Below are positions 15,779 through 21,992 of a DNA stretch of 28,107 nucleotides, piece after piece. The notes under the pieces are model-generated. The model was not told the DNA's origin. It worked only from the letters and a program-made list of their open reading frames with translations, and searched no databases. Numbering within the stretch: position 1 is the first letter of the stretch; each line of letters begins with the position of its first letter. This DNA comes from Streptosporangiaceae bacterium (GTDB lineage: Bacteria; Actinomycetota; Actinomycetes; Streptosporangiales; Streptosporangiaceae): the NCBI GenBank assembly GCA_030039095.1, contig JASHQP010000217.1, positions 1-28,107 of the forward strand, given 5' to 3'. The translations under genes were made by a program, and so were the position numbers.

Positions 15779-16897
15779 ATGGATTTCACCCTGAACGAGG
15801 CCCAGCGTGAACTCGCCGCCCTATGCCGGAACATCGTCGCCGACAAGGCCACGCCGCAGCGGCAGGCCGAGGTGGAGGCGGCCGGTGACCGGTTCGATCC
15901 CGTGCTCTGGGCCGACCTGGCGGGCGCCGGGATCCTGGCCGCGGCGCTGCCCGAGTCGCTGGGCGGGGCCGGGCTCGGCCTGCTGGAACAGTGCTCGGTG
16001 GCCGAACAGCTCGGCCGGGCGGTGGCCCCGGTCCCCTACCTCGCCGCGATCATGCTCGGCGCGGGCGCGGTCGGGACGTTCGGCACCCCGGACCAGCAGC
16101 AACGCTGGGCCGCGCCCGCCGGCCGCGGTGAGCTGATCGTCACGGCCGCGCTGGCCGAGGAGGACGGCGACGACCCGCGCTCCCCGTCGGCCACCGCGGA
16201 ACGGGTGGCCGGCCACTGGCTGCTGACCGGCACGAAGACCGCGGTACCCGCGGCGACCCGGGCGGCCCTGATCCTGGTCCCCGCCGCGACCGCGTCGGGC
16301 CCCGCCGTGTTCGGAGTCGCCCCGGACGATCCCGGTGTCCTGGTGCAGCCGCAACGGCTGGTGGACGGCGACGTGGCGGGGCGCCTCGAGCTCACCCGCG
16401 CCGAGATCCCCGGCGACCGGGTACTGGGCGGCACGCGGGCCGGTGCCGAGATCATCGACTGGCTGGCGGCCCGCGGCACCGTCGGCCAGTGCGCCCTGCA
16501 GTACGGCCTGCTCGCCCGGGCGCTGGAGCTGACGTCGGAGCACGCCAAGAGCCGGGTCCAGTTCGGCAGGCCGGTCGGCGCGTTCCAGGCGGTCGCGCAG
16601 CGGCTGGCCGACGCGTACATCGACGTCGAGGCGGTGCGGCTGACGATGTGGCAGGCGGCATGGCGGCTGGCCGCCGGCCTGCCCTGCGAGACCGAGATCG
16701 CGACGGCGAAGTTCTGGGCGGCCGACGCCGGGCACCGGGTCGCCCACACCGCCGTGCACATCCACGGGGGGATGGGCATCGACACCGGCCACCCGGCGCA
16801 CCGCTACTTCGTCGCCGCCAAGCGGACCGAGTTCGAGCTCGGCGGGGCGACCACCCAGCTGCGCCGCATCGGCGCGGCGCTGGCGAGGGCGCACTGA
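15779..16897 (+). CDS. Acyl-CoA dehydrogenase, FadE27-like partner subunit
   Basis: A 372-aa acyl-CoA dehydrogenase, close to the length of mycobacterial FadE27 (ChsE5). It starts MDFTLNEAQRELAAL; the FAD-contacting SRVQFGRPVGAFQAVAQRLAD and HIHGGMGIDTGHPAHRY are intact, but no Glu aligns clearly as catalytic base, as expected for the non-catalytic FAD-binding half of an alpha2beta2 enzyme. ATG 15779 chosen; the frame extends back over the previous gene's end. Co-transcribed with the preceding subunit. Assignment to the FadE26/27 rather than FadE28/29 type rests on lengths and order and is tentative. No further gene follows in the operon; a new promoter starts about 40 bases on. Confidence 0.88.
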   Translation: MDFTLNEAQRELAALCRNIVADKATPQRQAEVEAAGDRFDPVLWADLAGAGILAAALPESLGGAGLGLLEQCSVAEQLGRAVAPVPYLAAIMLGAGAVGTFGTPDQQQRWAAPAGRGELIVTAALAEEDGDDPRSPSATAERVAGHWLLTGTKTAVPAATRAALILVPAATASGPAVFGVAPDDPGVLVQPQRLVDGDVAGRLELTRAEIPGDRVLGGTRAGAEIIDWLAARGTVGQCALQYGLLARALELTSEHAKSRVQFGRPVGAFQAVAQRLADAYIDVEAVRLTMWQAAWRLAAGLPCETEIATAKFWAADAGHRVAHTAVHIHGGMGIDTGHPAHRYFVAAKRTEFELGGATTQLRRIGAALARAH

Positions 16898-16936
16898 CGC
16901 TCCCACGGCATGTGCATCCATAGAGATGCAAACGAA

Positions 16937-16969
16937 ATTGTTGACACTTCTGCTACGAAAGCCTAGGTT
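16937..16969 (+). promoter_or_regulatory. Promoter with GntR-type operator before the second MetE-like gene
   Basis: TTGACA (16941-16946) and TAGGTT (16964-16969) are spaced by 17 bases, an excellent vegetative promoter. The -35 sits in ATTGTTGACACT (16937-16948), which differs at one base from the palindrome in front of the GntR gene at 18239. It fits the FadR-subfamily operator style (TTGT..ACAA). Repression by the GntR protein encoded downstream is inferred. Confidence 0.65.
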
Positions 16970-17011
16970 CGGCAGGACTTGACGGCTAGTTGGCAGGGCG
17001 GTGGAACCCAC

Positions 17012-18124
17012 GTGAGTCGGATGAGCCCAGGCGTGGCGCGAGCCGAGCCGGTCGGCTCGCTGCTGCGGCCGGCCAAGCTGCTCGAGGCGCGCCGCGATCA
17101 CGAGGACGGCAAGCTCGTCCCCGCCGAGTTCAAGCGCGTCGAGGACGCAGCGGTCGACCGGGCGATCTCGCTGCAGCAGAGCGCCGGGCTCGGGGTGGTG
17201 ACCGACGGAGAGCAGCGGCGGTCACACTTCACCAGCCCGCTGTCCGACGCCGTCGAGGGCCTGGGCGAGGTGCCGGCCGAGCGCATCGAGTGGCACGGCT
17301 CGGCTCCCTCGGACGAGATGACGTACGCGCACCGCAGGGCCGTGACGGGGAGGCTGCGCCCGGCGCGGTCCGTCGCCCAGGAGGAGTTCGTGTACCTGCG
17401 GGCGCGCGCCACGCTGCCGACGAAGATCACGCTCCCGAGCCCGCTGATGATGCAGACGTTCTGGTCGCAGGAGCATTCGACGGCCGCCTACCGCGACCCG
17501 TTCGAGATGTTCGCCGACGCGGCGGCGCTGCTGTCCGGCGAGATCGCCCGCCTCGCGGCGCTGGGCTGCGGTTACGTTCAGATCGACGCCCCAGAGCTGG
17601 CCACGCTCGTCGACGACTCGGTGCGGGCCGGCTTCGCCGCGCGCGGCATCGACCCGGACCGGCTGCTCCGCGAGGGCGTCGACATCCTCAACGACGTCGC
17701 GACGACGCCGGGCGTGCGCCACGCGCTGCACCTGTGCCGCGGTAACTCCGGCGGGCACTGGATGGCCGCCGGCGGCTACGAAGCGATCTCCAAGGAGGTT
17801 TTCCGCCGCGCGACCCGGTTCGAGGTGTTCTTCCTCTCCTGCGACGATGCGCGCTCCGGCGGCTTCGAGCCGCTCGCCGACCTCCCGCGGGACCGCTTTG
17901 TCTTTCTCGGGCTCGTGTCCACGAAGCGGCCCAAACTGGAGAGCCCCGACCTCTTGCTGAGCCGGATCGAGGAGGCCGCCCAGTTCTACCCGCGCGATCA
18001 GCTCGGGCTCTGCACGCAGTGCGGGTTCTCGTCGGCGATCGGCAGCTACCCGCTCGACGCGGTGCAGCAGCAGCGCAAGCTGCGTCTGGTCAGCGACGTC
18101 GCCCGGCTCGCCTGGGCGGTGTGA
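17012..18124 (+). CDS. MetE C-terminal-like zinc methyl/thiol transferase (paralogue 2)
   Basis: About 370 aa, almost the same length as paralogue 1 at 7668. Zinc ligands His240 and Cys242 (LHLCRGN) and Cys337 (TQCGFSS) are present. Where relatives usually have Leu-Glu before D-D-x-R-x-G-x-F-E-P-L, this protein has LSCDDARSGGFEPL, so the third zinc ligand Glu is replaced by Ser276, with Cys277 beside it. VFLGLVSTKRPKLE and FYPRDQLGLC match the stand-alone MetE-like family that includes epoxyalkane:CoM transferase. Start at GTG 17012 after GGTGGA; ATG 17021 and TTG 16979 are alternatives. Own promoter with a GntR-type operator; the regulator gene follows. Confidence 0.83.
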   Translation: MSRMSPGVARAEPVGSLLRPAKLLEARRDHEDGKLVPAEFKRVEDAAVDRAISLQQSAGLGVVTDGEQRRSHFTSPLSDAVEGLGEVPAERIEWHGSAPSDEMTYAHRRAVTGRLRPARSVAQEEFVYLRARATLPTKITLPSPLMMQTFWSQEHSTAAYRDPFEMFADAAALLSGEIARLAALGCGYVQIDAPELATLVDDSVRAGFAARGIDPDRLLREGVDILNDVATTPGVRHALHLCRGNSGGHWMAAGGYEAISKEVFRRATRFEVFFLSCDDARSGGFEPLADLPRDRFVFLGLVSTKRPKLESPDLLLSRIEEAAQFYPRDQLGLCTQCGFSSAIGSYPLDAVQQQRKLRLVSDVARLAWAV

Positions 18125-18131
18125 CGCGCCG

Positions 18132-18212
18132 CCACGGCGACGCCACCAGCCACGGCGCCGCCCGCCCCGCCGCGCCACCAAGCAACGGCGCCACACCACG
18201 GCGCCGCCCGCC
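18132..18212. repeat. Short GC-rich direct repeats between MetE-like and gntR genes
   Basis: CCACGGCGCCGCCCGCC occurs at 18150-18166 and exactly again at 18196-18212; shorter CCACGGCG and AACGGCG copies occur at 18132-18139 and 18184-18190. The block fills most of the spacer between the MetE-like stop and the gntR promoter. It may be simple repeat expansion; a transcript of it could fold into GC-rich stems that end transcription. Confidence 0.55.
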
Positions 18213-18238
18213 TCAGTGACGGTACAGCATCTCACCGG

Positions 18239-18272
18239 ATTGTTGACAATTTGGCGAGACGTTCCCTGATAT
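18239..18272 (+). promoter_or_regulatory. gntR promoter with overlapping palindromic operator
   Basis: ATTGTTGACAAT (18239-18250) is a palindrome with perfect five-base arms and contains the -35 TTGACA (18243-18248). TGATAT (18267-18272) is a plausible -10 at 18 bases. The gene starts 33 bases later. The same twelve bases, with one change, overlap the -35 of the MetE-like gene upstream, so autoregulation plus control of that gene is the simplest reading. Confidence 0.65.
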
Positions 18273-18305
18273 TCTGACCCGCGGGCCAACCGGAAGGACA
18301 CCTTC

Positions 18306-18956
18306 GTGCCAGGCGACCCGAGACTCGCCATCGTCGAGGCCGTCCGCGCGGCGATCGTGCAGGGCGAATTCTCGCCCAAGCAGCGGCTCGTCGAGGCAGA
18401 CCTTTGCGAGCGCTTCGGCACCTCCCGGTTCATCGCGCGCTCCGCCCTGCTCGAGCTGTCAGCGCAGGGCCTGGTGGAATTCCAGCGCAACCGGGGCGCA
18501 CGCGTGCGCGAGATCTCGATCGGCGAGGCGATCGAGATCACCGAGGTCCGCAAGCTGCTCGAGGGGCTCGGGGCGGCGCGCGCAGCGGGACGCATCACCC
18601 GGGCCGAGATAACCACGCTCCGCGCCCTCGTCAAGGACATGCGCACCGCGGTGGACAGGTCACAGCTGCTGGTCTACCGGGACCTCAACGTCAGCCTGCA
18701 CGCGTCGATCCGGGACATCGCCGCGCACGAGACCTCCGCCCGCCTGCTCCAGCAGCTTCGTGACCAGACCGTACGGCACCAGTTCTCACTGGCCCTCGTG
18801 CCCGGCCGGCCAGCCGTCTCGCTGCCGCAGCACGAGGCGATCGTCGCGGCGGTGACGGCGCGGGATCCCGCGGCCGCCGAGCACGCCATGCACGACCACC
18901 TGCAAAGCGTGATCGAGGCCTTCCAGGCCCTCGCCGCCGCCACAAAGCAGCGCTGA
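18306..18956 (+). CDS. GntR-family regulator with FCD ligand-binding domain
   Basis: A 216-aa regulator. Residues about 5-70 are the GntR winged helix (AIVQGEFSPKQRLVEADLCERFGTSRFIARSALLEL, then GLVEFQRNRGARVREIS). The rest is an all-helical FCD domain; the likely metal-binding histidines are in NVSLHASI, QHEAIVAAV and AMHDHL, with Asn where many relatives have Asp. FCD regulators sense small carboxylates and usually repress nearby catabolic genes. GTG 18306 follows GGAAGGA. The shared operator-like sequence suggests it controls itself and the MetE-like gene just upstream; the ligand may be that enzyme's substrate or product. Confidence 0.9.
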   Translation: MPGDPRLAIVEAVRAAIVQGEFSPKQRLVEADLCERFGTSRFIARSALLELSAQGLVEFQRNRGARVREISIGEAIEITEVRKLLEGLGAARAAGRITRAEITTLRALVKDMRTAVDRSQLLVYRDLNVSLHASIRDIAAHETSARLLQQLRDQTVRHQFSLALVPGRPAVSLPQHEAIVAAVTARDPAAAEHAMHDHLQSVIEAFQALAAATKQR

Positions 18957-19001
18957 TCGGCGGTCGGGCCAGGAGCCCAGCCATGATCGCGGCCGCGGAG
19001 G

Positions 19002-19051
19002 CTTGCGCTCATGTGCTGGCGCCCATCTTGCGCTCATGCACTGGCGCCCAT
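19002..19051. repeat. 25-base tandem repeat upstream of the MFS gene
   Basis: Two adjoining 25-base copies (19002-19026 and 19027-19051) begin CTTGCGCTCATG and end CTGGCGCCCAT, differing at only two bases in the middle. They lie between the gntR stop and an AT-rich stretch leading to the MFS promoter. They could be two operator sites, or slippage. CGCAGC (19062-19067) and GCTGCG (19089-19094) just after could form a weak stem before a TTTATT run. Confidence 0.7.
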
Positions 19052-19133
19052 TAGTCTTGTTCGCAGCCGGATTCCAGGGCTGGCGTAAGCTGCGGCTCTT
19101 TATTCAAACGGCTTATTTGGGTTGCAATTTTTT

Positions 19134-19163
19134 TTGATTACCGGCGTGCTTTCACCGTACGAT
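19134..19163 (+). promoter_or_regulatory. Promoter of the MFS gene, probably leaderless
   Basis: TTGATT (19134-19139) and TACGAT (19158-19163) are spaced by 18 bases. The GTG at 19171 lies seven bases after the -10, so transcription would begin at or next to the start codon. No ribosome site is present, which agrees with a leaderless mRNA. An eight-T run precedes the -35 in an otherwise GC-rich region. Confidence 0.5.
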
Positions 19164-19170
19164 TCGGCCC

Positions 19171-20514
19171 GTGAGCAAAACGACCGGCAGTCGCGTATCC
19201 GATGACCATCCGCGCCCGGCCGGGAAAACCAAGAGGCGCCCGGCCCAGCTGTTCCCCCGGCTCCTGATAGACATCACCCCCCTGCGGGAATCGGCGGCCT
19301 TCCGCCGCCTCCTGATCGGCAGCGCCCTGTCAGGCATCGGCGGTCAGATGACGAACTACGCGGTGCTCCTGCAGGTGTACGAGCTGACCAGAAGCTCACT
19401 CAACGTGGGGATCGTCGAGCTGGCGAGCGGCGTGCCAATGATCGTGGCCGCCTTGCTGAGCGGCCCGCTCGCGGATGCCATCGACCGGCGAAAGACCGCG
19501 CTCATCGCCAACATCATCCAGGCGGCGGTCTCAGCGGCGCTGGCCGCCCAGGCGTTCACGGGCCTTGACCAGGTCTGGCTGCTCTACCTCCTGGTGGGTG
19601 TGCAAGGGATGGTCGCCGGCGTGGCTTCGCCGGCCCGCCGGACATTCATGCCAAGCCTGCTGCGCAGGGATCAGCTGCCCGCCGGGGCCGCGCTCCAGAC
19701 CCTCGTCATGCATGGCTGCATACTGATCGGCCCGACCCTCGCGGGTATTGTCACCGCGGCGTTCGGCATCAAGGTCTGCTATCTCCTCGACGCGATCAGT
19801 TTCGCCTTCTCCCTCTATGCGATAGCCCGGCTGCCGAGGATGCGCGCAGCGGGGCATGAGGCGCGGCCGGGCTTGCGCTCCATCGGCGAAGGGCTCCGGT
19901 TCATCGTCAGCCGGCGCATGATTCTCGGCGTGCTCCTGGCCGACACGAGCGCCACTTTCCTCGGCATGCCCATCGCCTTGTTCCCGGCGATCAACGCCGA
20001 GCGTTTCGCCGGCCATGCACAGACCCTCGGGCTGATGATCAGCGCCGTGTCTGCCGGCGGCCTGCTCGGCTCGGCCCTGTCCGGCCCGGCCAGCAGGGTG
20101 AGGCGGCAAGGCCTCGGCATGCTCGTTGCCGGGGCGGCCTGGGGAGCCGGCCTGGCAGCCTTCGGCTGGTCCGGCACGTTCTGGCTGGCATTCCTCAGCC
20201 TGGCCTTCGCCGGCGCCGCCGACGTTACCTCCGTCGTGCTGCGCACCGCCCTGGTCCAGGGCCTGACCCCCGACAACCTGCGCGGCCGGATCTCGGGGGT
20301 CGAGTTCGCTGTGGGCGCCGGCGCCCCCGCGCTCGGCAACTTCCGTGCGGGCGCCGTGGCCTCGCTCACCTCGCCCACCGTCAGCGCGGTCAGTGGAGGG
20401 CTATCCGCCGTGGCAGGCGCCGCGCTGATCGGCCTGGCCATCCCCGCACTGCTGACCTACCGGTCCGCGCCCGATTCGCCGCTGCGAGCAGCACCGGCGG
20501 CGGGCTCGGCGTGA
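19171..20514 (+). CDS. MFS transporter (EntS/MFS_3-like exporter)
   Basis: A 447-aa integral membrane protein with about 12 hydrophobic segments after a charged 40-residue cytoplasmic start. FRRLLIGSALSGIGGQMTNYAVLLQVY opens the first helix pair; the loop motif GPLADAIDRRK (motif A type) follows the third segment; SPARRTFMPSLLRRDQLPAGAAL and NLRGRISGVEFAVGAGAPALG are hallmarks of the MFS_3 group, which includes the enterobactin exporter EntS and many drug or siderophore exporters. It probably expels a small molecule using the proton gradient. Start GTG 19171, apparently leaderless. No biosynthetic gene lies next to it, so the cargo is unknown. Transcribed separately from the PadR pair. Confidence 0.9.
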   Translation: MSKTTGSRVSDDHPRPAGKTKRRPAQLFPRLLIDITPLRESAAFRRLLIGSALSGIGGQMTNYAVLLQVYELTRSSLNVGIVELASGVPMIVAALLSGPLADAIDRRKTALIANIIQAAVSAALAAQAFTGLDQVWLLYLLVGVQGMVAGVASPARRTFMPSLLRRDQLPAGAALQTLVMHGCILIGPTLAGIVTAAFGIKVCYLLDAISFAFSLYAIARLPRMRAAGHEARPGLRSIGEGLRFIVSRRMILGVLLADTSATFLGMPIALFPAINAERFAGHAQTLGLMISAVSAGGLLGSALSGPASRVRRQGLGMLVAGAAWGAGLAAFGWSGTFWLAFLSLAFAGAADVTSVVLRTALVQGLTPDNLRGRISGVEFAVGAGAPALGNFRAGAVASLTSPTVSAVSGGLSAVAGAALIGLAIPALLTYRSAPDSPLRAAPAAGSA

Positions 20515-20595
20515 GCTCACCCGCCTTGCCGCACGCCCACCCCAGCCCGACGCCCGGCCCGGCCGGCGACGAGAAGGGGCCAGTCGCGTCATATC

Positions 20596-20636
20596 TTGTC
20601 AATGAGGCGATCGCGTCGTACGCTATCGATATATCG
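20596..20636 (+). promoter_or_regulatory. PadR gene promoter with palindrome at the start site
   Basis: TTGTCA (20596-20601) and TACGCT (20619-20624) are spaced by 17 bases. The palindrome CGATATATCG (20627-20636) sits where transcription should begin, and ATCG words recur up to 20655. It is a natural autoregulatory site for the PadR protein encoded 36 bases on; binding is inferred. Confidence 0.5.
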
Positions 20637-20671
20637 CGACCGTATCGAGAGATCTGAACCGGGGGTGCCGG

Positions 20672-21505
20672 ATGCCGGGACCAAGGTGGCGGGCCGGGGA
20701 CTTCGATCCCGGCCTCTTCGACGCGCTCAGCTGCGCGGGTGGCCTGATCGGCCATCTGCGTCAGGCCAAGTTCGCAATGTTCGCCGATCATCTCGGGTGG
20801 GGCGACGACGGCGGGGCATGGGGTCCGGCGACGGCCGAGCCGAGGGGACGCAGGGGTAAGGGGGGCGGCCCCTGGGGCGGCGGCTTCGGGCCGCAGTGGG
20901 GCGGCATGTGGGGCTGGGGCGGCTTCCCGAGCCAGCCCGGTGCCACCCGCGCCGCCCGGCCGACCAAGGCGGGCCGCGGCGACGTGCGCGCCGCAATCCT
21001 GGCGCTGCTGCAGGAGGGCCCGCGCACGGGCTACCAGATCATGTCCGACATCTCCGAGCGCAGCGGGGGCGCGTGGAAGCCCAGCCCGGGCGCGGTGTAC
21101 CCGGCGCTGGCCCAGCTCGCCGACGAAGGCCTGATCGTGGGCGAGGAGTCGAACGGCCGGCGCACGTTCAGCCTGACCGGCGCCGGGCGCGCCTACGTCG
21201 AGGAGCACCCCGACATGGCGCGCGGCGCGTGGGAGTCGCGGACGCAGCAGGAGGCGTGGCAGCCGCCCGGGCTGTTCGCCGAGGCCGCGCGGCTGGCCGG
21301 CGGCATCGTGCAGATAGCGCACGCGGGCACGCCCGAGCAGATCCGCGCCGCCGAGGAGCTTCTCGAGCAGACCCGGCGCAGGCTGTACCAGATCCTGGCC
21401 GACGACGAAGAGACCGACGCCGACGAGGACGACGAGGACGACACCGACGCCGACGCCACTGCCGACGCCGACGATCCAGATGGAGGCGAGCATGGCCATG
21501 TATGA
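20672..21505 (+). CDS. PadR-family transcriptional regulator with long N-terminal extension
   Basis: A 277-aa protein. About 100 residues precede the PadR domain and include a Gly/Trp-rich low-complexity stretch (residues about 60-85). The winged helix runs through VRAAILALLQEGPRTGYQIM, then GAVYPALAQLADEGLIVGEE and RRTFSLTGAGRAYVEE. A coiled C-terminal dimerisation helix (ETRR-type, EELLEQTRRRLYQIL) ends in a strongly acidic tail of Asp and Glu from about 243. Both the extension and the acidic tail are additions to the usual PadR of about 110-180 aa. The gene overlaps the DUF1707 gene by 14 bases, so the pair is coupled; this PadR plus small membrane protein arrangement suggests envelope-stress or drug response. 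Confidence 0.88.
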   Translation: MPGPRWRAGDFDPGLFDALSCAGGLIGHLRQAKFAMFADHLGWGDDGGAWGPATAEPRGRRGKGGGPWGGGFGPQWGGMWGWGGFPSQPGATRAARPTKAGRGDVRAAILALLQEGPRTGYQIMSDISERSGGAWKPSPGAVYPALAQLADEGLIVGEESNGRRTFSLTGAGRAYVEEHPDMARGAWESRTQQEAWQPPGLFAEAARLAGGIVQIAHAGTPEQIRAAEELLEQTRRRLYQILADDEETDADEDDEDDTDADATADADDPDGGEHGHV

Positions 21506-21992
21506 CGGGGGCATCCGCAGCGAGCGGATCCGGGTCTCCGACGCGGACCGGGAGCAGGTCACGGCCCGGCTGCGCGAGCACTTCGCCGAGGGCCGGCTGA
21601 CCCGGGAAGAGCTCGACGAGCGCGTCACCGCGGCGCTGAACGCCAAGACCGTGGGCGATCTGCGCCGGGTCATGGTGGACCTGCCCGAGCACGCGCCGGT
21701 GCTGACGGGAAGCGGAGTCCCCGGGCCGATGCCACGGGGAGTCGGGCAGGGCCCGGTCTACGTCCGGCGCGGACCGCGGCTGCTGCCGCTGGCCCTGCTG
21801 GTGCTGCTGATCGCGGCGGTGGCGCCGGGCACGGGGTTCGTGTTCCTGGCGCTGCTGCAGGGCTTCCTGGTGTTCGCGCTGCTGGCCGGCGTCGTGGGGC
21901 TGTTCGCCGCGCACCGGTTCCGGCGCCGGATGCGCCAGCACTGGCAGCTGACCCGCGGGCACTACCACCCGTGGGGCAGCTGCCAGCTATAG
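21492..21992 (+). CDS. DUF1707 (SHOCT-like) membrane protein
   Basis: A 166-aa protein. The N-terminal DUF1707 domain is clear: SERIRVSDADREQVTARLREHFAEGRLTREELDERV, then AALNAKTVGDLRRVMVDLP. Two hydrophobic segments follow (about 113-129 and 132-152), ending in a basic RFRRRMRQHW stop-transfer region. DUF1707 is a short helical module at the start of many actinobacterial membrane proteins; its role is not established. ATG 21492 was chosen because GGAGG lies 5 bases upstream; ATGs at 21480 and 21498 are in the same frame. Starts inside the padR gene and overlaps the convergent helicase end by six bases. Probably regulated together with padR. Confidence 0.85.
   Translation: MAMYDGGIRSERIRVSDADREQVTARLREHFAEGRLTREELDERVTAALNAKTVGDLRRVMVDLPEHAPVLTGSGVPGPMPRGVGQGPVYVRRGPRLLPLALLVLLIAAVAPGTGFVFLALLQGFLVFALLAGVVGLFAAHRFRRRMRQHWQLTRGHYHPWGSCQL

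Noticed and set aside
15821..17101. Long minus-strand frame opposite the second acyl-CoA dehydrogenase
   Set aside because: Shadow of a GC-rich gene; Arg/Gly/Ala-rich composition, no domain and no start signals.
21420..21480. GACGACGAG-type triplet repeats near the padR end considered as a DNA repeat
   Set aside because: They simply encode the acidic tail of the PadR protein in frame.
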